A stretch of 64,000 bases of DNA from Cupriavidus taiwanensis. GTDB taxonomy: Bacteria; Pseudomonadota; Gammaproteobacteria; Burkholderiales; Burkholderiaceae. How positions within the stretch are numbered: the stretch's first letter is position 1; each line of letters begins with the position of its first letter. The notes under the pieces are model-generated. The model had not been told where the DNA came from, did not search any database, and saw only the letters and a program-made list of their open reading frames with translations. The stretch is from contig NZ_LT977071.1 of the NCBI RefSeq assembly GCF_900250075.1, positions 1,879,901 through 1,943,900 on the forward strand, in the 5' to 3' direction. The position numbers and the translations under genes are program-made. This document shows positions 35,878 through 43,796 of this stretch, piece by piece.

Positions 35878-36390
35878 ATGCCCGCCGCCGAGCCTACGCT
35901 CAACGATGAAGTCCGCACGCTCTACCTAGACCATCACGGCTGGCTCCATGGCTGGCTGCGCCGGCGCCTGGCGAACGCGGGGCAAGCGGGGCACGCGGCC
36001 GACCTGGCGCACGACACCTTCGTGCGGCTGCTGGCGCGCGAGGCGCCGATCGCCGCGCGCGAGCCGCGCGCTTTCCTGGCCACGGTGGCACGCGGGCTGG
36101 TGGCGAACTTTCATCGCCGCCAGGCGCTCGAGACGGCCTACCAGCAGGCGCTGGCAGCGCTGCCCGAAGCCGAGGCCCCGGATCCGGAAACGCGCGCGCT
36201 GCTGCTCGAGACCCTGGCCGAGCTCGACCGCCGCCTGAACACCCTGCCCGCGGCGGTGCGACGCGCCTTCCTGCTGTTCCAGCTCGACGGCATGCCGCAG
36301 GCGGCCATCGCCAGCGAGCTGCGCGTGTCGGTGGCCACGGTGCAGCGCTATATCGTCAGGGCGCTGCACCAGTGCTGTTTTCCTGCCTGA
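35878..36390 (+). CDS. FecI-type extracytoplasmic-function sigma factor
   Basis: The 170-residue protein has sigma region 2 (LYLDHHGWLHGWLRRRLANAGQAADLAHDTFVRLLAR) and region 4 (LPAAVRRAFLLFQLDGMPQAAIASELRVSVATVQRYIVRAL), the FecI pattern of iron-starvation sigma factors. It is followed by fecR-like and TonB-receptor genes, and a Fur box precedes it. It should direct transcription of the receptor operon when the siderophore is bound. Confidence 0.92.
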   Translation: MPAAEPTLNDEVRTLYLDHHGWLHGWLRRRLANAGQAGHAADLAHDTFVRLLAREAPIAAREPRAFLATVARGLVANFHRRQALETAYQQALAALPEAEAPDPETRALLLETLAELDRRLNTLPAAVRRAFLLFQLDGMPQAAIASELRVSVATVQRYIVRALHQCCFPA

Positions 36391-36400
36391 GCTGCGCCGC

Positions 36401-37375
36401 ATGTCGTTACCGGGCGCACCGCAACCTCCCATCGATGCCGCGATCACGTTGCGCGCGACGCAGTGGTGGCTGACGCTGTTGTCGCCTGACGCTACGCCGG
36501 CGAGCCGCGAAGGCTGCGCGCGCTGGCGTGCCGAGCATCCCGACCATGAGCGCGCCTGGCAACACCTGCATGACTGCAGTGCCGCCATGGCAGTGATGCC
36601 GCGCGGCGTGGCGCGGGCCACGCTGGCAAGCCCGCCGCCACGCCGCGGCCGGCGCCGCGCCATCGCGCTGATGGCTGCCACCGTCGTGGCCGCGGGGTCG
36701 TGGCAATGGCAGCGCGGCGGTGCGCTGCTGGCATGGCGGGCCGACCATGCCACCGGCATCGGCGAACGCCGGCGCGTGACGCTGCAGGACGGCACCGGGA
36801 TCGACCTGGATACCGACAGCGCCATCGCCGTGCACTACGGCGATGCCGAACGCCGGGTCACGCTGCTGCGCGGCGCCATCGCCGTGGCAACAGGGACGGA
36901 CGTGCTGGCCAGGCCCTTCCGGGTCGGCACCGCGCAGGGAACGTTGCGCGCACTGGGCACCCGCTTCACCGTGCAACTGCACGACGAAGTGACGACCGCC
37001 GTGGCGGTGCAGGCGGGCGCCGTCGAAATTCGCCCGGCCGATCCGGCCGCGGTGCCGCGCGTGCTCCAGGCCGGCGAGCGCACGCGCTTCAGCCGCGCGC
37101 AGATCGATCCGCCCGAGGCCAGCGACGTTGCCGATACTGCCTGGACCCAAGGCATGCTGGCTGTGCACGACATGCGCCTGGACCGCTTCCTGGCGCAGCT
37201 GGCGCGCTACCGCCATGGCCGTCTCGGCTGCAGCGGCGATGCGGCCGGCCTGCGCGTGTCGGGCATCTTCCCGCTGGACGACACCGACCGGGTGCTCGAT
37301 GCCCTGCCCCACCTGCTGCCCGTCAGCGTCGAGCGCTGGACGCGCTACTGGGTCAGCGTGCGGCGCAGGGCGTGA
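36401..37375 (+). CDS. FecR-type anti-sigma/signal relay protein
   Basis: The 324-residue protein has a cytoplasmic N-terminal domain with a conserved tryptophan-rich anti-sigma segment (RATQWWLTLLSP, CARWRAEHPDHERAWQHL), one TM helix near residues 85-105 (RRAIALMAATVVAAGSW) and a periplasmic FecR domain (ERRRVTLQDGTGIDLDTDSAIAV, FRVGTAQGTLRALGTRFTV). It passes the ligand signal from the receptor's N-terminal domain to the sigma factor. It starts 10 nt after the sigma gene. Confidence 0.92.
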   Translation: MSLPGAPQPPIDAAITLRATQWWLTLLSPDATPASREGCARWRAEHPDHERAWQHLHDCSAAMAVMPRGVARATLASPPPRRGRRRAIALMAATVVAAGSWQWQRGGALLAWRADHATGIGERRRVTLQDGTGIDLDTDSAIAVHYGDAERRVTLLRGAIAVATGTDVLARPFRVGTAQGTLRALGTRFTVQLHDEVTTAVAVQAGAVEIRPADPAAVPRVLQAGERTRFSRAQIDPPEASDVADTAWTQGMLAVHDMRLDRFLAQLARYRHGRLGCSGDAAGLRVSGIFPLDDTDRVLDALPHLLPVSVERWTRYWVSVRRRA

Positions 37376-37508
37376 ATTCAGTCCGGACATCTATCAGCCG
37401 GCATCGCCAATAGAGATTTTTGTTGCGCTTGACTGAGGGGTTTGCCTGCTTCAAGTGGCCTGACAGAGGAAAGGCTGATTTCCGGCCGCATTCTGAAAGG
37501 ACTGTTTC

Positions 37509-39971
37509 ATGGGCAAGCTTCATCTGCCAACCCTGCCCGCCGGCACGCGCCGGCCCGCTGCCCTGCGCATCCGGCGCAGCGTGCTCGCCGTTGGGCAGGC
37601 GCTGGCCTTGTCGGCCGCCACCTGGCCGCTCGCTGCAGTGGCCGCGGAACCCGTGCCGGCGCCCGGCGCCGCGGCGCGCGGCTATGCGATCCCGGCCGGC
37701 GCGCTGCAGCCCGCGCTGACGCGCTTCGGCCTGGAATCGGGCGTGCTGGTGTCCTACGACGCAGCCGACCTCGCCGAGCGCCGCACCGAGGGGCTGCAGG
37801 GCCGCTACGCGCCCGACGAGGCGCTGGCCGCGCTGCTGCGCAATACCGGCCTGCACGCGGTGCGCGTGCCCAACGGCTTTGCCGTCAAAGCCGTGCGCGC
37901 CGGCGCCCCGGAAGCCAACGGCGCCACCCTGCCCGCGGTGACCGTGAGCGCCGCCCGCCACGACGCCGAAGCGCTGACGCCCCCCTACGCGGGCGGCCAG
38001 GTGGCACGCGGCGCAAGGCTGGGGTTTCTGGGCAATGCCGATGCCATGGACTCGCCCTACAGCAGCGCCGCCTATACCGCGCAGGCCATCGCAGACCAGC
38101 AGGCCCACACCATCGGCGACGTGCTGGCCAACGACCCGACGGTGCGCTTCACCACCTCGGCCGGACACCTGTACGAGAACTACACCGTGCGCGGTTTCGA
38201 TATTTCGTCCAGCGACCTCGCCCTGAACGGCATGTACGGGCTGGCGCCCTACGGGCATGCGCCCACGGAGTTCGTCGAGCGGGTCGAACTGCTGCGCGGC
38301 CCCACCGCCATGCTGACCGGCATGGCCCCGAGCGGTGCCGTCGGCGGCGTGATCAACCTGGTGCCCAAGCGCGCCGCGGACACGCCGCTGACGCGGCTGT
38401 CGGCCAACTACCTTTCCGAAGGCCATGCCGGCGCCAGCGTCGATATCGGGCGCCGCTTCGGTCCGGACCATGCGTTCGGCGTGCGCGTGAACGGCGCCTA
38501 TGGCAATGGCCGCACCGGCATCGACGGGCAATCCAAACGCCGCGCCCTGGGTGCGGTGGCGCTGGACTATGCCGGCGAGCGCGTGCGCGCCTCGCTCGAT
38601 GCCTACGCCGATGAAGCGGAGGTGCGCAACGGCAGCGCCTGGATGGCCTCGTTCGCCAGCACCGTGCCGGCGCCGCCCAGGGCCGGCACCAATATCCTGC
38701 CCGGCACGCATGGCCGGCTCGACAACAACGCCATCGTCGCGCGCGGCGAGGTCGACCTCGCGCGCGACTGGACCGCGTACGCCGGCCTGGGCTCGCTGCA
38801 CTACAAGTACAGCGGCTTTATCAACGGCACGCGCGCCAACAATGTCCGGCCCAACGGCGACTACACCGGCATCACCTACAACCAGAAGGGCTACACCGAT
38901 ACGGTCTCGGCCGAGGCCGGCGTGCGCGGCACCGTGCGTACCGGCCCGGTGGAGCACCGCCTGGTGCTGGGCTACACCTACCTGGGCCTGCGCAGCGGCA
39001 CGGTCAACGTGGCCAGCCGGTCGTTCCTGTCCAACATCTACGCACCGGTGACGCCGATCCTGGCGCCATCGCCGGGCAGCATGCCCAAGACCGCCGACAC
39101 CACGCTGACCAGCCTGGCGCTGGCCGACACGCTCGCCTTCGCCGACGACAAGGTGCAGCTGACGCTGGGCCTGCGCCACCAGCGCGTGCAGGCGCAAAGC
39201 TTCAGCGCGACCACGGGCGCGCGCACCGCGGACTACGACGAAAGCGCGGTCACGCCCTCGGTGGGCCTGGTGCTCAAGCCATGGGGACCGCAGCTGGCGC
39301 TCTACGGCAACTACGTCGAAGGGCTGAGCCAGGGCGACACCGTGACCGACGTCACTGCCCGCAACTACCAGCAGGTGTTCGCGCCCTACAAGACCCGCCA
39401 GGGCGAGCTGGGCGTGAAGTGGGACAGCGGGCGGCTGACGCAGACCCTCAGCGTGTTCCAGATCACGCGCCCCACCCTGATCAAGGATGGCGCCACCAAT
39501 ACCTATGGCCCGGACGGCGAACGCCGGCACCGCGGCGTGGAATGGAACGTCTATGGCGAGGCCAGCCGCGGTGTACGTGTGCTGGGCGGCATTGCCTATA
39601 CCCGCGCCGTGCTGACCCATACGGCCAGCGGCGCCTATGACGGCAACACCGCGTTCGGCAGTCCCACCTGGTCCGGCAACCTTGGCGCGGAGTGGGACCT
39701 GCCCTGGCTGCCGGGCCTGACCGTCAGCGGCCGCGTGACCTACACCGGCTCGCAGTACGTCAACACCGCCAACACGCAGAAGATCGACAGCTGGACCCGC
39801 TACGACATCGGCGCGCGCTACGTGACCAAGATCCAGGGCAAGCGCGTGGGCTTCTACGCCAGCGTCGAGAACCTGTTCAACCAGAGCTACTGGGCGGGCT
39901 CGTTCAACGACGGCTACGTCACGCAGAACGCGCCGCGCCTGTTCAGGTTCACAACCTCGGTGGATTTCTGA
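37509..39971 (+). CDS. TonB-dependent siderophore receptor with signalling domain
   Basis: The 820-residue outer-membrane receptor has a signal peptide (cleaved near LAAVAA, about residue 48) and a Secretin/TonB N-terminal signalling domain (residues about 55-130: GYAIPAGALQPALTRFGLESGVLVSYDA). A plug domain (TIGDVLANDPTVRFTTSAGHLYENYTVRGF; FVERVELLRGPTAML) and a 22-strand barrel ending in an aromatic residue (RLFRFTTSVDF) follow. The signalling domain talks to the FecR protein. The following esterase suggests the ligand is an ester-linked (catecholate type) siderophore. The spacer from FecR is 133 nt and probably carries the sigma-dependent promoter. Confidence 0.93.
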   Translation: MGKLHLPTLPAGTRRPAALRIRRSVLAVGQALALSAATWPLAAVAAEPVPAPGAAARGYAIPAGALQPALTRFGLESGVLVSYDAADLAERRTEGLQGRYAPDEALAALLRNTGLHAVRVPNGFAVKAVRAGAPEANGATLPAVTVSAARHDAEALTPPYAGGQVARGARLGFLGNADAMDSPYSSAAYTAQAIADQQAHTIGDVLANDPTVRFTTSAGHLYENYTVRGFDISSSDLALNGMYGLAPYGHAPTEFVERVELLRGPTAMLTGMAPSGAVGGVINLVPKRAADTPLTRLSANYLSEGHAGASVDIGRRFGPDHAFGVRVNGAYGNGRTGIDGQSKRRALGAVALDYAGERVRASLDAYADEAEVRNGSAWMASFASTVPAPPRAGTNILPGTHGRLDNNAIVARGEVDLARDWTAYAGLGSLHYKYSGFINGTRANNVRPNGDYTGITYNQKGYTDTVSAEAGVRGTVRTGPVEHRLVLGYTYLGLRSGTVNVASRSFLSNIYAPVTPILAPSPGSMPKTADTTLTSLALADTLAFADDKVQLTLGLRHQRVQAQSFSATTGARTADYDESAVTPSVGLVLKPWGPQLALYGNYVEGLSQGDTVTDVTARNYQQVFAPYKTRQGELGVKWDSGRLTQTLSVFQITRPTLIKDGATNTYGPDGERRHRGVEWNVYGEASRGVRVLGGIAYTRAVLTHTASGAYDGNTAFGSPTWSGNLGAEWDLPWLPGLTVSGRVTYTGSQYVNTANTQKIDSWTRYDIGARYVTKIQGKRVGFYASVENLFNQSYWAGSFNDGYVTQNAPRLFRFTTSVDF

Positions 39972-41719
39972 TGCGCTTTCCTGTCCTGATCCGGCGCCGC
40001 GCCGCGTGGCTGTCGGCGTCCCTGATGCTGTCGCTTGCCGCCATCGCCACGCCGGCTGCCGCATCCGATCCAACCCTGGCCGTGGGCCAGCCAGCGCACG
40101 GCACCTGGCAACCCGGCGCGCCGCTGCGCTACACGCTGTCGCTGCAGGCCGGCGACGTGGTGCGCGGCGTGCTCGACGGACCGGCGGCGACGCTCGACCT
40201 TGCCGACTCCGGCGGCAAGCCGCTGCGCCGGCTGCTGGGGCCGACCACGCTGTCGCGCAGCTTCCTGTTCGTGGCCCCCGGCAGTGGTGCGTACCGGCTG
40301 ACCGTCAGCGGCGACCAGGCCGACGTGCCCGGTGCGGTCGGCGGACGGCCCGTGCCCGGCGCGCGCTACGCGCTGCGCATCGACGAGATCGTACCGCGCG
40401 CCGCCCAGCACGCGCCCGCCGAACTGCCCGACAGCCCCACCCTGCGCGAGCTGGCGCAGACCCTTGCCAGCGGCGGCAGCACCGAGGCCTTCTGGGAGGA
40501 CATGGCCCGGCGTGGCACGCCGCTGGTGGAGCCTTTGCCGCCGGCGCCGGGCAGCGCGCAGGAAGCGATGGTGCGCGTGACTTTCCTGTGGCGCGGCGCG
40601 CGCGACAACGTGCGCCTGCTCGGCAGTCCTGCCGGCGACCATGATGCGCTGCTGCGGCTGGGCGACAGCGACGTCTGGTACCGCAGCTACCGCGTGCCGG
40701 CCGCCACCCGCATGAGCTACCAGCTGGCGCCGGACGTGCCCGTGCTCGACCAGCCGGCGGCCCAGCGCCGGCGCGCCATCCTGGCCACGGTGCAGCGCGA
40801 TCCGCTCAACCCGCGCACCTTCCCGGACCATGGCGCGGATCCGTTCCAGCTCAAGTCCGTGCTGGAGCTTGCGGCCGCGCCGCCACAGCCCTGGCTGGCG
40901 CCGCGCGCGGGGGTGCCCGCCGGCACGGTCACGCCCTACCGCATCGACAGCCGCATCCTGGGCGAGGCGCGCGACCTCTACGTCTACCGCCCGGCCCGTG
41001 CCAGGCCCACGGCCACGCTGGTGCTGTTCGACGCCCACGCCTACCTGTCGCTGGTGCCAACGCCGACCCTGCTCGACAACCTGATCGACGCCGGCCTGCT
41101 GCCGCCCGTCGCCGCGCTGATCGTGGCCAATCCGAGCGCCGCGGCGCGCGCCGCGCAACTGCCGCCCAACCCGGCCTTCGCCGACTTCCTCGCCAACGAG
41201 CTGATGCCCTGGGCCGCCACGCTTGGCCTGGATGCGCCGGCCGACCGCACCGTGGTCGCCGGTTCCAGCTATGGCGGGCTGGCGGCGGCCTATGCGGGCC
41301 TGCGGCATCCGCAGCGTTTTGGCCTGGTGCTGAGCCAGTCCGGCTCATTCTGGTGGGGTCCGGGCGGCGCGCCCGACCAGCCGCCACGGCAGCCGGAATG
41401 GCTGATCCGCGAGTACGCCGCCAGCCCGCGGCTGCCGCTGCGCTTCTACCTGGAGGCCGGGCGTTTCGAAGAGGGCCGCGGCGCCGTCAACATCCTGACC
41501 ACCACCCGGCACATGCGCGATGTGCTGGCCGCCAAGGGCTACCCGGTGGTGCATGCCGAGCATGCCAGCGGGCACGACTACCTACAGTGGCGCGGCACGC
41601 TGGCATGCGGACTGATCGCGCTGCTGGGCCGGCCGGAACGCGTCGACGCGGAAGTGGCCAGCGCCTGCCCGGCGCTGCGCCCGGATGCGTCGGGCGCAGC
41701 GGTCACGCCGCGGGGTTGA
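39971..41719 (+). CDS. Exported enterochelin esterase-like siderophore hydrolase
   Basis: The 582-residue protein has a signal peptide (to about residue 35, TPAAAS), a beta-rich N-terminal region (about 40-140), an enterochelin-esterase N-terminal domain (VRVTFLWRGARDNVRLLGSP) and a C-terminal alpha/beta-hydrolase esterase domain. The nucleophile lies in GSSYGG (near residue 432) and the histidine in ASGHDYLQWRG. This matches Fes/IroD-type enzymes that cut trilactone siderophores, but here with export to the periplasm. Its start overlaps the receptor stop by one base (TGATG), so the two are coupled; its 3' end overlaps the IclR gene by 17 bp. Confidence 0.88.
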   Translation: MRFPVLIRRRAAWLSASLMLSLAAIATPAAASDPTLAVGQPAHGTWQPGAPLRYTLSLQAGDVVRGVLDGPAATLDLADSGGKPLRRLLGPTTLSRSFLFVAPGSGAYRLTVSGDQADVPGAVGGRPVPGARYALRIDEIVPRAAQHAPAELPDSPTLRELAQTLASGGSTEAFWEDMARRGTPLVEPLPPAPGSAQEAMVRVTFLWRGARDNVRLLGSPAGDHDALLRLGDSDVWYRSYRVPAATRMSYQLAPDVPVLDQPAAQRRRAILATVQRDPLNPRTFPDHGADPFQLKSVLELAAAPPQPWLAPRAGVPAGTVTPYRIDSRILGEARDLYVYRPARARPTATLVLFDAHAYLSLVPTPTLLDNLIDAGLLPPVAALIVANPSAAARAAQLPPNPAFADFLANELMPWAATLGLDAPADRTVVAGSSYGGLAAAYAGLRHPQRFGLVLSQSGSFWWGPGGAPDQPPRQPEWLIREYAASPRLPLRFYLEAGRFEEGRGAVNILTTTRHMRDVLAAKGYPVVHAEHASGHDYLQWRGTLACGLIALLGRPERVDAEVASACPALRPDASGAAVTPRG

Positions 41720-42536
41720 ACCCCAGCGCCGCGCTGACCGTGCGCGCCTCGCGCCGCACGGCGCTGCCGATGGGCCCGTCGATGGCGGGGTCGAAGCCGC
41801 CGGTGGCACCCAGCGCGGTCAGCACCGCGCACACGCGCCCGGTGTAGTCGCGCACCGGCGCCGCCACCGCGCTGATGCCGGTCAGGTTGGTGTCGCGCAC
41901 CCAGGCGCAGTCGTCGGCCTGCACCGCGCGGCGCAACGCGCCGATCGGGTCGGCGGCATCGAGCTGCGCCAGCCGCGCCGGGCTGGCGGCCGCAAGCTCA
42001 TCCCTGGCCTGCGCCTGTACGCCCTTCTCATCGAGCAACCCCAGGAACACGCGCCCGGTGGCGGACCACAGCAGCGGCATCACCGAGCCCGCGCGCACGT
42101 TCACCGTCACCGGCAGGCCCGGTTCCTCGAAGCGCATGATGGTCGGTCCCTTGTTGCCCATCACCGCGACGAAGCAGGTCACCTCCAGGGTTTCGCGCAG
42201 GCGCACCAGCGAGGCCTCGGCCAGCCGGATCGGGTCGGCCTGGCGCATCGCCGCCATGCCGATCTGCAGCGCCTCGAAGCCAAGGTGGTATTGCTGCGTG
42301 CCCGGCTCCTGCGCCACCAGGCCTTCTTCCACCAGGCTGACCAGGTAGCGGTGCACCTTGGCCGGGCTTTCGTCGATATGCGCGGCCAGCGCGGTCAGGC
42401 TGGCGCGCCCGCCGAGGCGCGCCAGGCCTTTCAGGACGGCCATGCCGGTGACGGCCGACTGCACGCGCTGGCGACGTTCGCGGGGGCGGGTCGTGGCGGT
42501 TTCGATGACGGGTTCAGGGGCTTTGGATCGGGGCAT
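41703..42536 (-). CDS. IclR-family transcriptional regulator
   Basis: The 277-residue protein has an IclR winged helix-turn-helix (SAVTGMAVLKGLARLGGRASLTALAAHIDESPAKVHRYLVSLVEEGLVAQE) and a ligand-binding domain from about residue 105 (ARDELAAASPARLAQL, GISAVAAPVRDYTGRVCAVLTALG). It diverges from the Bug-protein gene with a 179-bp intergenic region containing a perfect palindrome, and probably regulates it and the P450 gene. Its last 17 bp overlap the esterase gene on the other strand. Confidence 0.92.
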   Translation of the reverse strand: MPRSKAPEPVIETATTRPRERRQRVQSAVTGMAVLKGLARLGGRASLTALAAHIDESPAKVHRYLVSLVEEGLVAQEPGTQQYHLGFEALQIGMAAMRQADPIRLAEASLVRLRETLEVTCFVAVMGNKGPTIMRFEEPGLPVTVNVRAGSVMPLLWSATGRVFLGLLDEKGVQAQARDELAAASPARLAQLDAADPIGALRRAVQADDCAWVRDTNLTGISAVAAPVRDYTGRVCAVLTALGATGGFDPAIDGPIGSAVRREARTVSAALGFNPAA

Positions 42537-42637
42537 GGCGGGACGGAGCTACGCGACTTGTGCGGTGTTCACGGCGACAGCGGACGATGCCACACGGTGA
42601 CATGCGGCCAGCTCAAGGTTAACCCGCATTCAATCAT

Positions 42638-42665
42638 TACGCAATGCGTATATGATTTACGCAAA
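42638..42665. promoter_or_regulatory. Candidate IclR operator
   Basis: TACGCA-A-TGCGTA (42638-42650) is a perfect 13-bp palindrome, followed by a second TTTACGCAAA half-site (42656-42665). They sit between the divergent IclR and Bug genes, the usual place of IclR-type operators. Confidence 0.5.
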
Positions 42666-42715
42666 ACAGAAATCGCCGGGCCAGGACCCGGCCCATCCTT
42701 CAGGAGACAAAAAAC

Positions 42716-43711
42716 ATGCCCCGCCCCCGCCTTGCCCCCACCGTGCGCCTCGTTATCGGCGCGCTGACCGTGCCGATGCTGTTCGCGAGCGCCACCCATG
42801 CCGCCGATCCCTATCCCGCCAAGCCGATCCGCTGGATCGTCCCGTACGCCGCCGGCGGTGGCTCCGACTTCCTGGCGCGCACCATCGGCCAGGGCCTGTC
42901 GGCCAAGGTCGGCCAACCGGTGGTGGTGGACAACAAGCCCGGCGGCAATACCGCCATCGGCGCGGCCGAGACCGCGCGCGCCGCTGCCGACGGCTATACC
43001 GTGCTGTCGGCCGACAACGGCACGCTGGTGTTCAATCCCGTGCTGTACAAGTCGCTGTCCTACCATCCCGCGAAGGACCTGGCGCCGGTGACGCTGCTGG
43101 GCCGGTTCCCGATGATCCTGGTGGTGGGCGCCGCCAGCCCCGCCAAGACGGCCAAGGATTTCATCGCACAGGCCAAGGCCACGCAGGGCGGCATCAACTA
43201 TGGCTCGGCCGGCGCGGGCAGCCCGCACCACCTGGCGATGGAACTGCTGAAGGTGGAGGCCGGCCTGTCGATGACGCATGCCCCGTACCGCGGCGCCGCG
43301 CCGGCGCTGTCTGACGTGGCCGCCGGCCAGGTCGCCGCGATGATGGTGGACTACGCCGCCGGCGCCGGCTTCATCAAGGGCGGCAAGGTGCGCCCGCTGG
43401 CCGTGGCCAATGCCACCCGCCTGCCGCAACTGCCCGACGTGCCGACTTTTGCCGAGCTGGGCTACGCGCGCGTCGAAGCCGCCGCGCTGGTGGGCATGGT
43501 GGTGCCGGCCGGCACGCCGCCGGAGGTGATCAACACGCTCAACAAGGACGTGGTCGCGGCCATCCGCGAGCCGGCGGTCAACAAGCGGCTGGTGGACTTT
43601 GGCGTCGAGCCCGTCGGCAACACGCCGGCACAGTTCAGCGAATTGCTGCGCAGCGAATCCGGCCGCTGGACCAAGCTGATCCGCGACCTGAAGATCACGC
43701 TGGACAACTGA
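42716..43711 (+). CDS. Bug/TctC-family periplasmic solute-binding protein
   Basis: The 331-residue protein has a signal peptide (to about residue 29, ATHAA) and the Bug core: PIRWIVPYAAGGGSDFLARTIGQGL, VVVDNKPGGNTAIGA, and INYGSAGAGSPHHLAMELL. It binds a carboxylate or aromatic acid. GGAGA precedes the start. The divergent IclR regulator and the following P450 suggest it takes up or senses the P450 substrate or a related compound. An intrinsic terminator follows it. Confidence 0.92.
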   Translation: MPRPRLAPTVRLVIGALTVPMLFASATHAADPYPAKPIRWIVPYAAGGGSDFLARTIGQGLSAKVGQPVVVDNKPGGNTAIGAAETARAAADGYTVLSADNGTLVFNPVLYKSLSYHPAKDLAPVTLLGRFPMILVVGAASPAKTAKDFIAQAKATQGGINYGSAGAGSPHHLAMELLKVEAGLSMTHAPYRGAAPALSDVAAGQVAAMMVDYAAGAGFIKGGKVRPLAVANATRLPQLPDVPTFAELGYARVEAAALVGMVVPAGTPPEVINTLNKDVVAAIREPAVNKRLVDFGVEPVGNTPAQFSELLRSESGRWTKLIRDLKITLDN

Positions 43712-43726
43712 GTCCGGCCGCAACAC

Positions 43727-43763
43727 CGCTGCCCGTCCGGCACGCCGGACGGCAGCGCTTTTT
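43727..43763 (+). terminator. Intrinsic terminator between the Bug gene and the P450 gene
   Basis: CGCTGCC(C)GTCCGGC pairs with GCCGGACGGCAGCG (one bulged C) and is followed by CTTTTTG. It would end most transcripts of the Bug gene before the P450 gene. Confidence 0.75.
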
Positions 43764-43765
43764 GC

Positions 43766-43781
43766 CAGGCATCGATGCCTG
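43766..43781. promoter_or_regulatory. 16-bp perfect palindrome before the P450 ribosome binding site
   Basis: CAGGCATCGATGCCTG is perfectly symmetrical and lies between the terminator and the AGGAG of the P450 gene. It could be an operator or an RNA hairpin affecting translation. Confidence 0.45.
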
Positions 43782-43796
43782 CCAGGAGTACCCAGC

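Noticed and set aside
33381..35918. An 845-codon minus-strand open frame across phnK, phnL and phnM
   Set aside because: The plus strand shows complete PhnK, PhnL and PhnM with all motifs; the antisense frame has no recognisable domain.
37353..40073. A 906-codon open frame antisense to the FecR/TonB receptor region
   Set aside because: It is a shadow of strong codon bias in a GC-rich gene: it has the composition of antisense translation (Arg, Gly, His, Gln rich) and the plus strand encodes clear FecR and TonB receptor domains.
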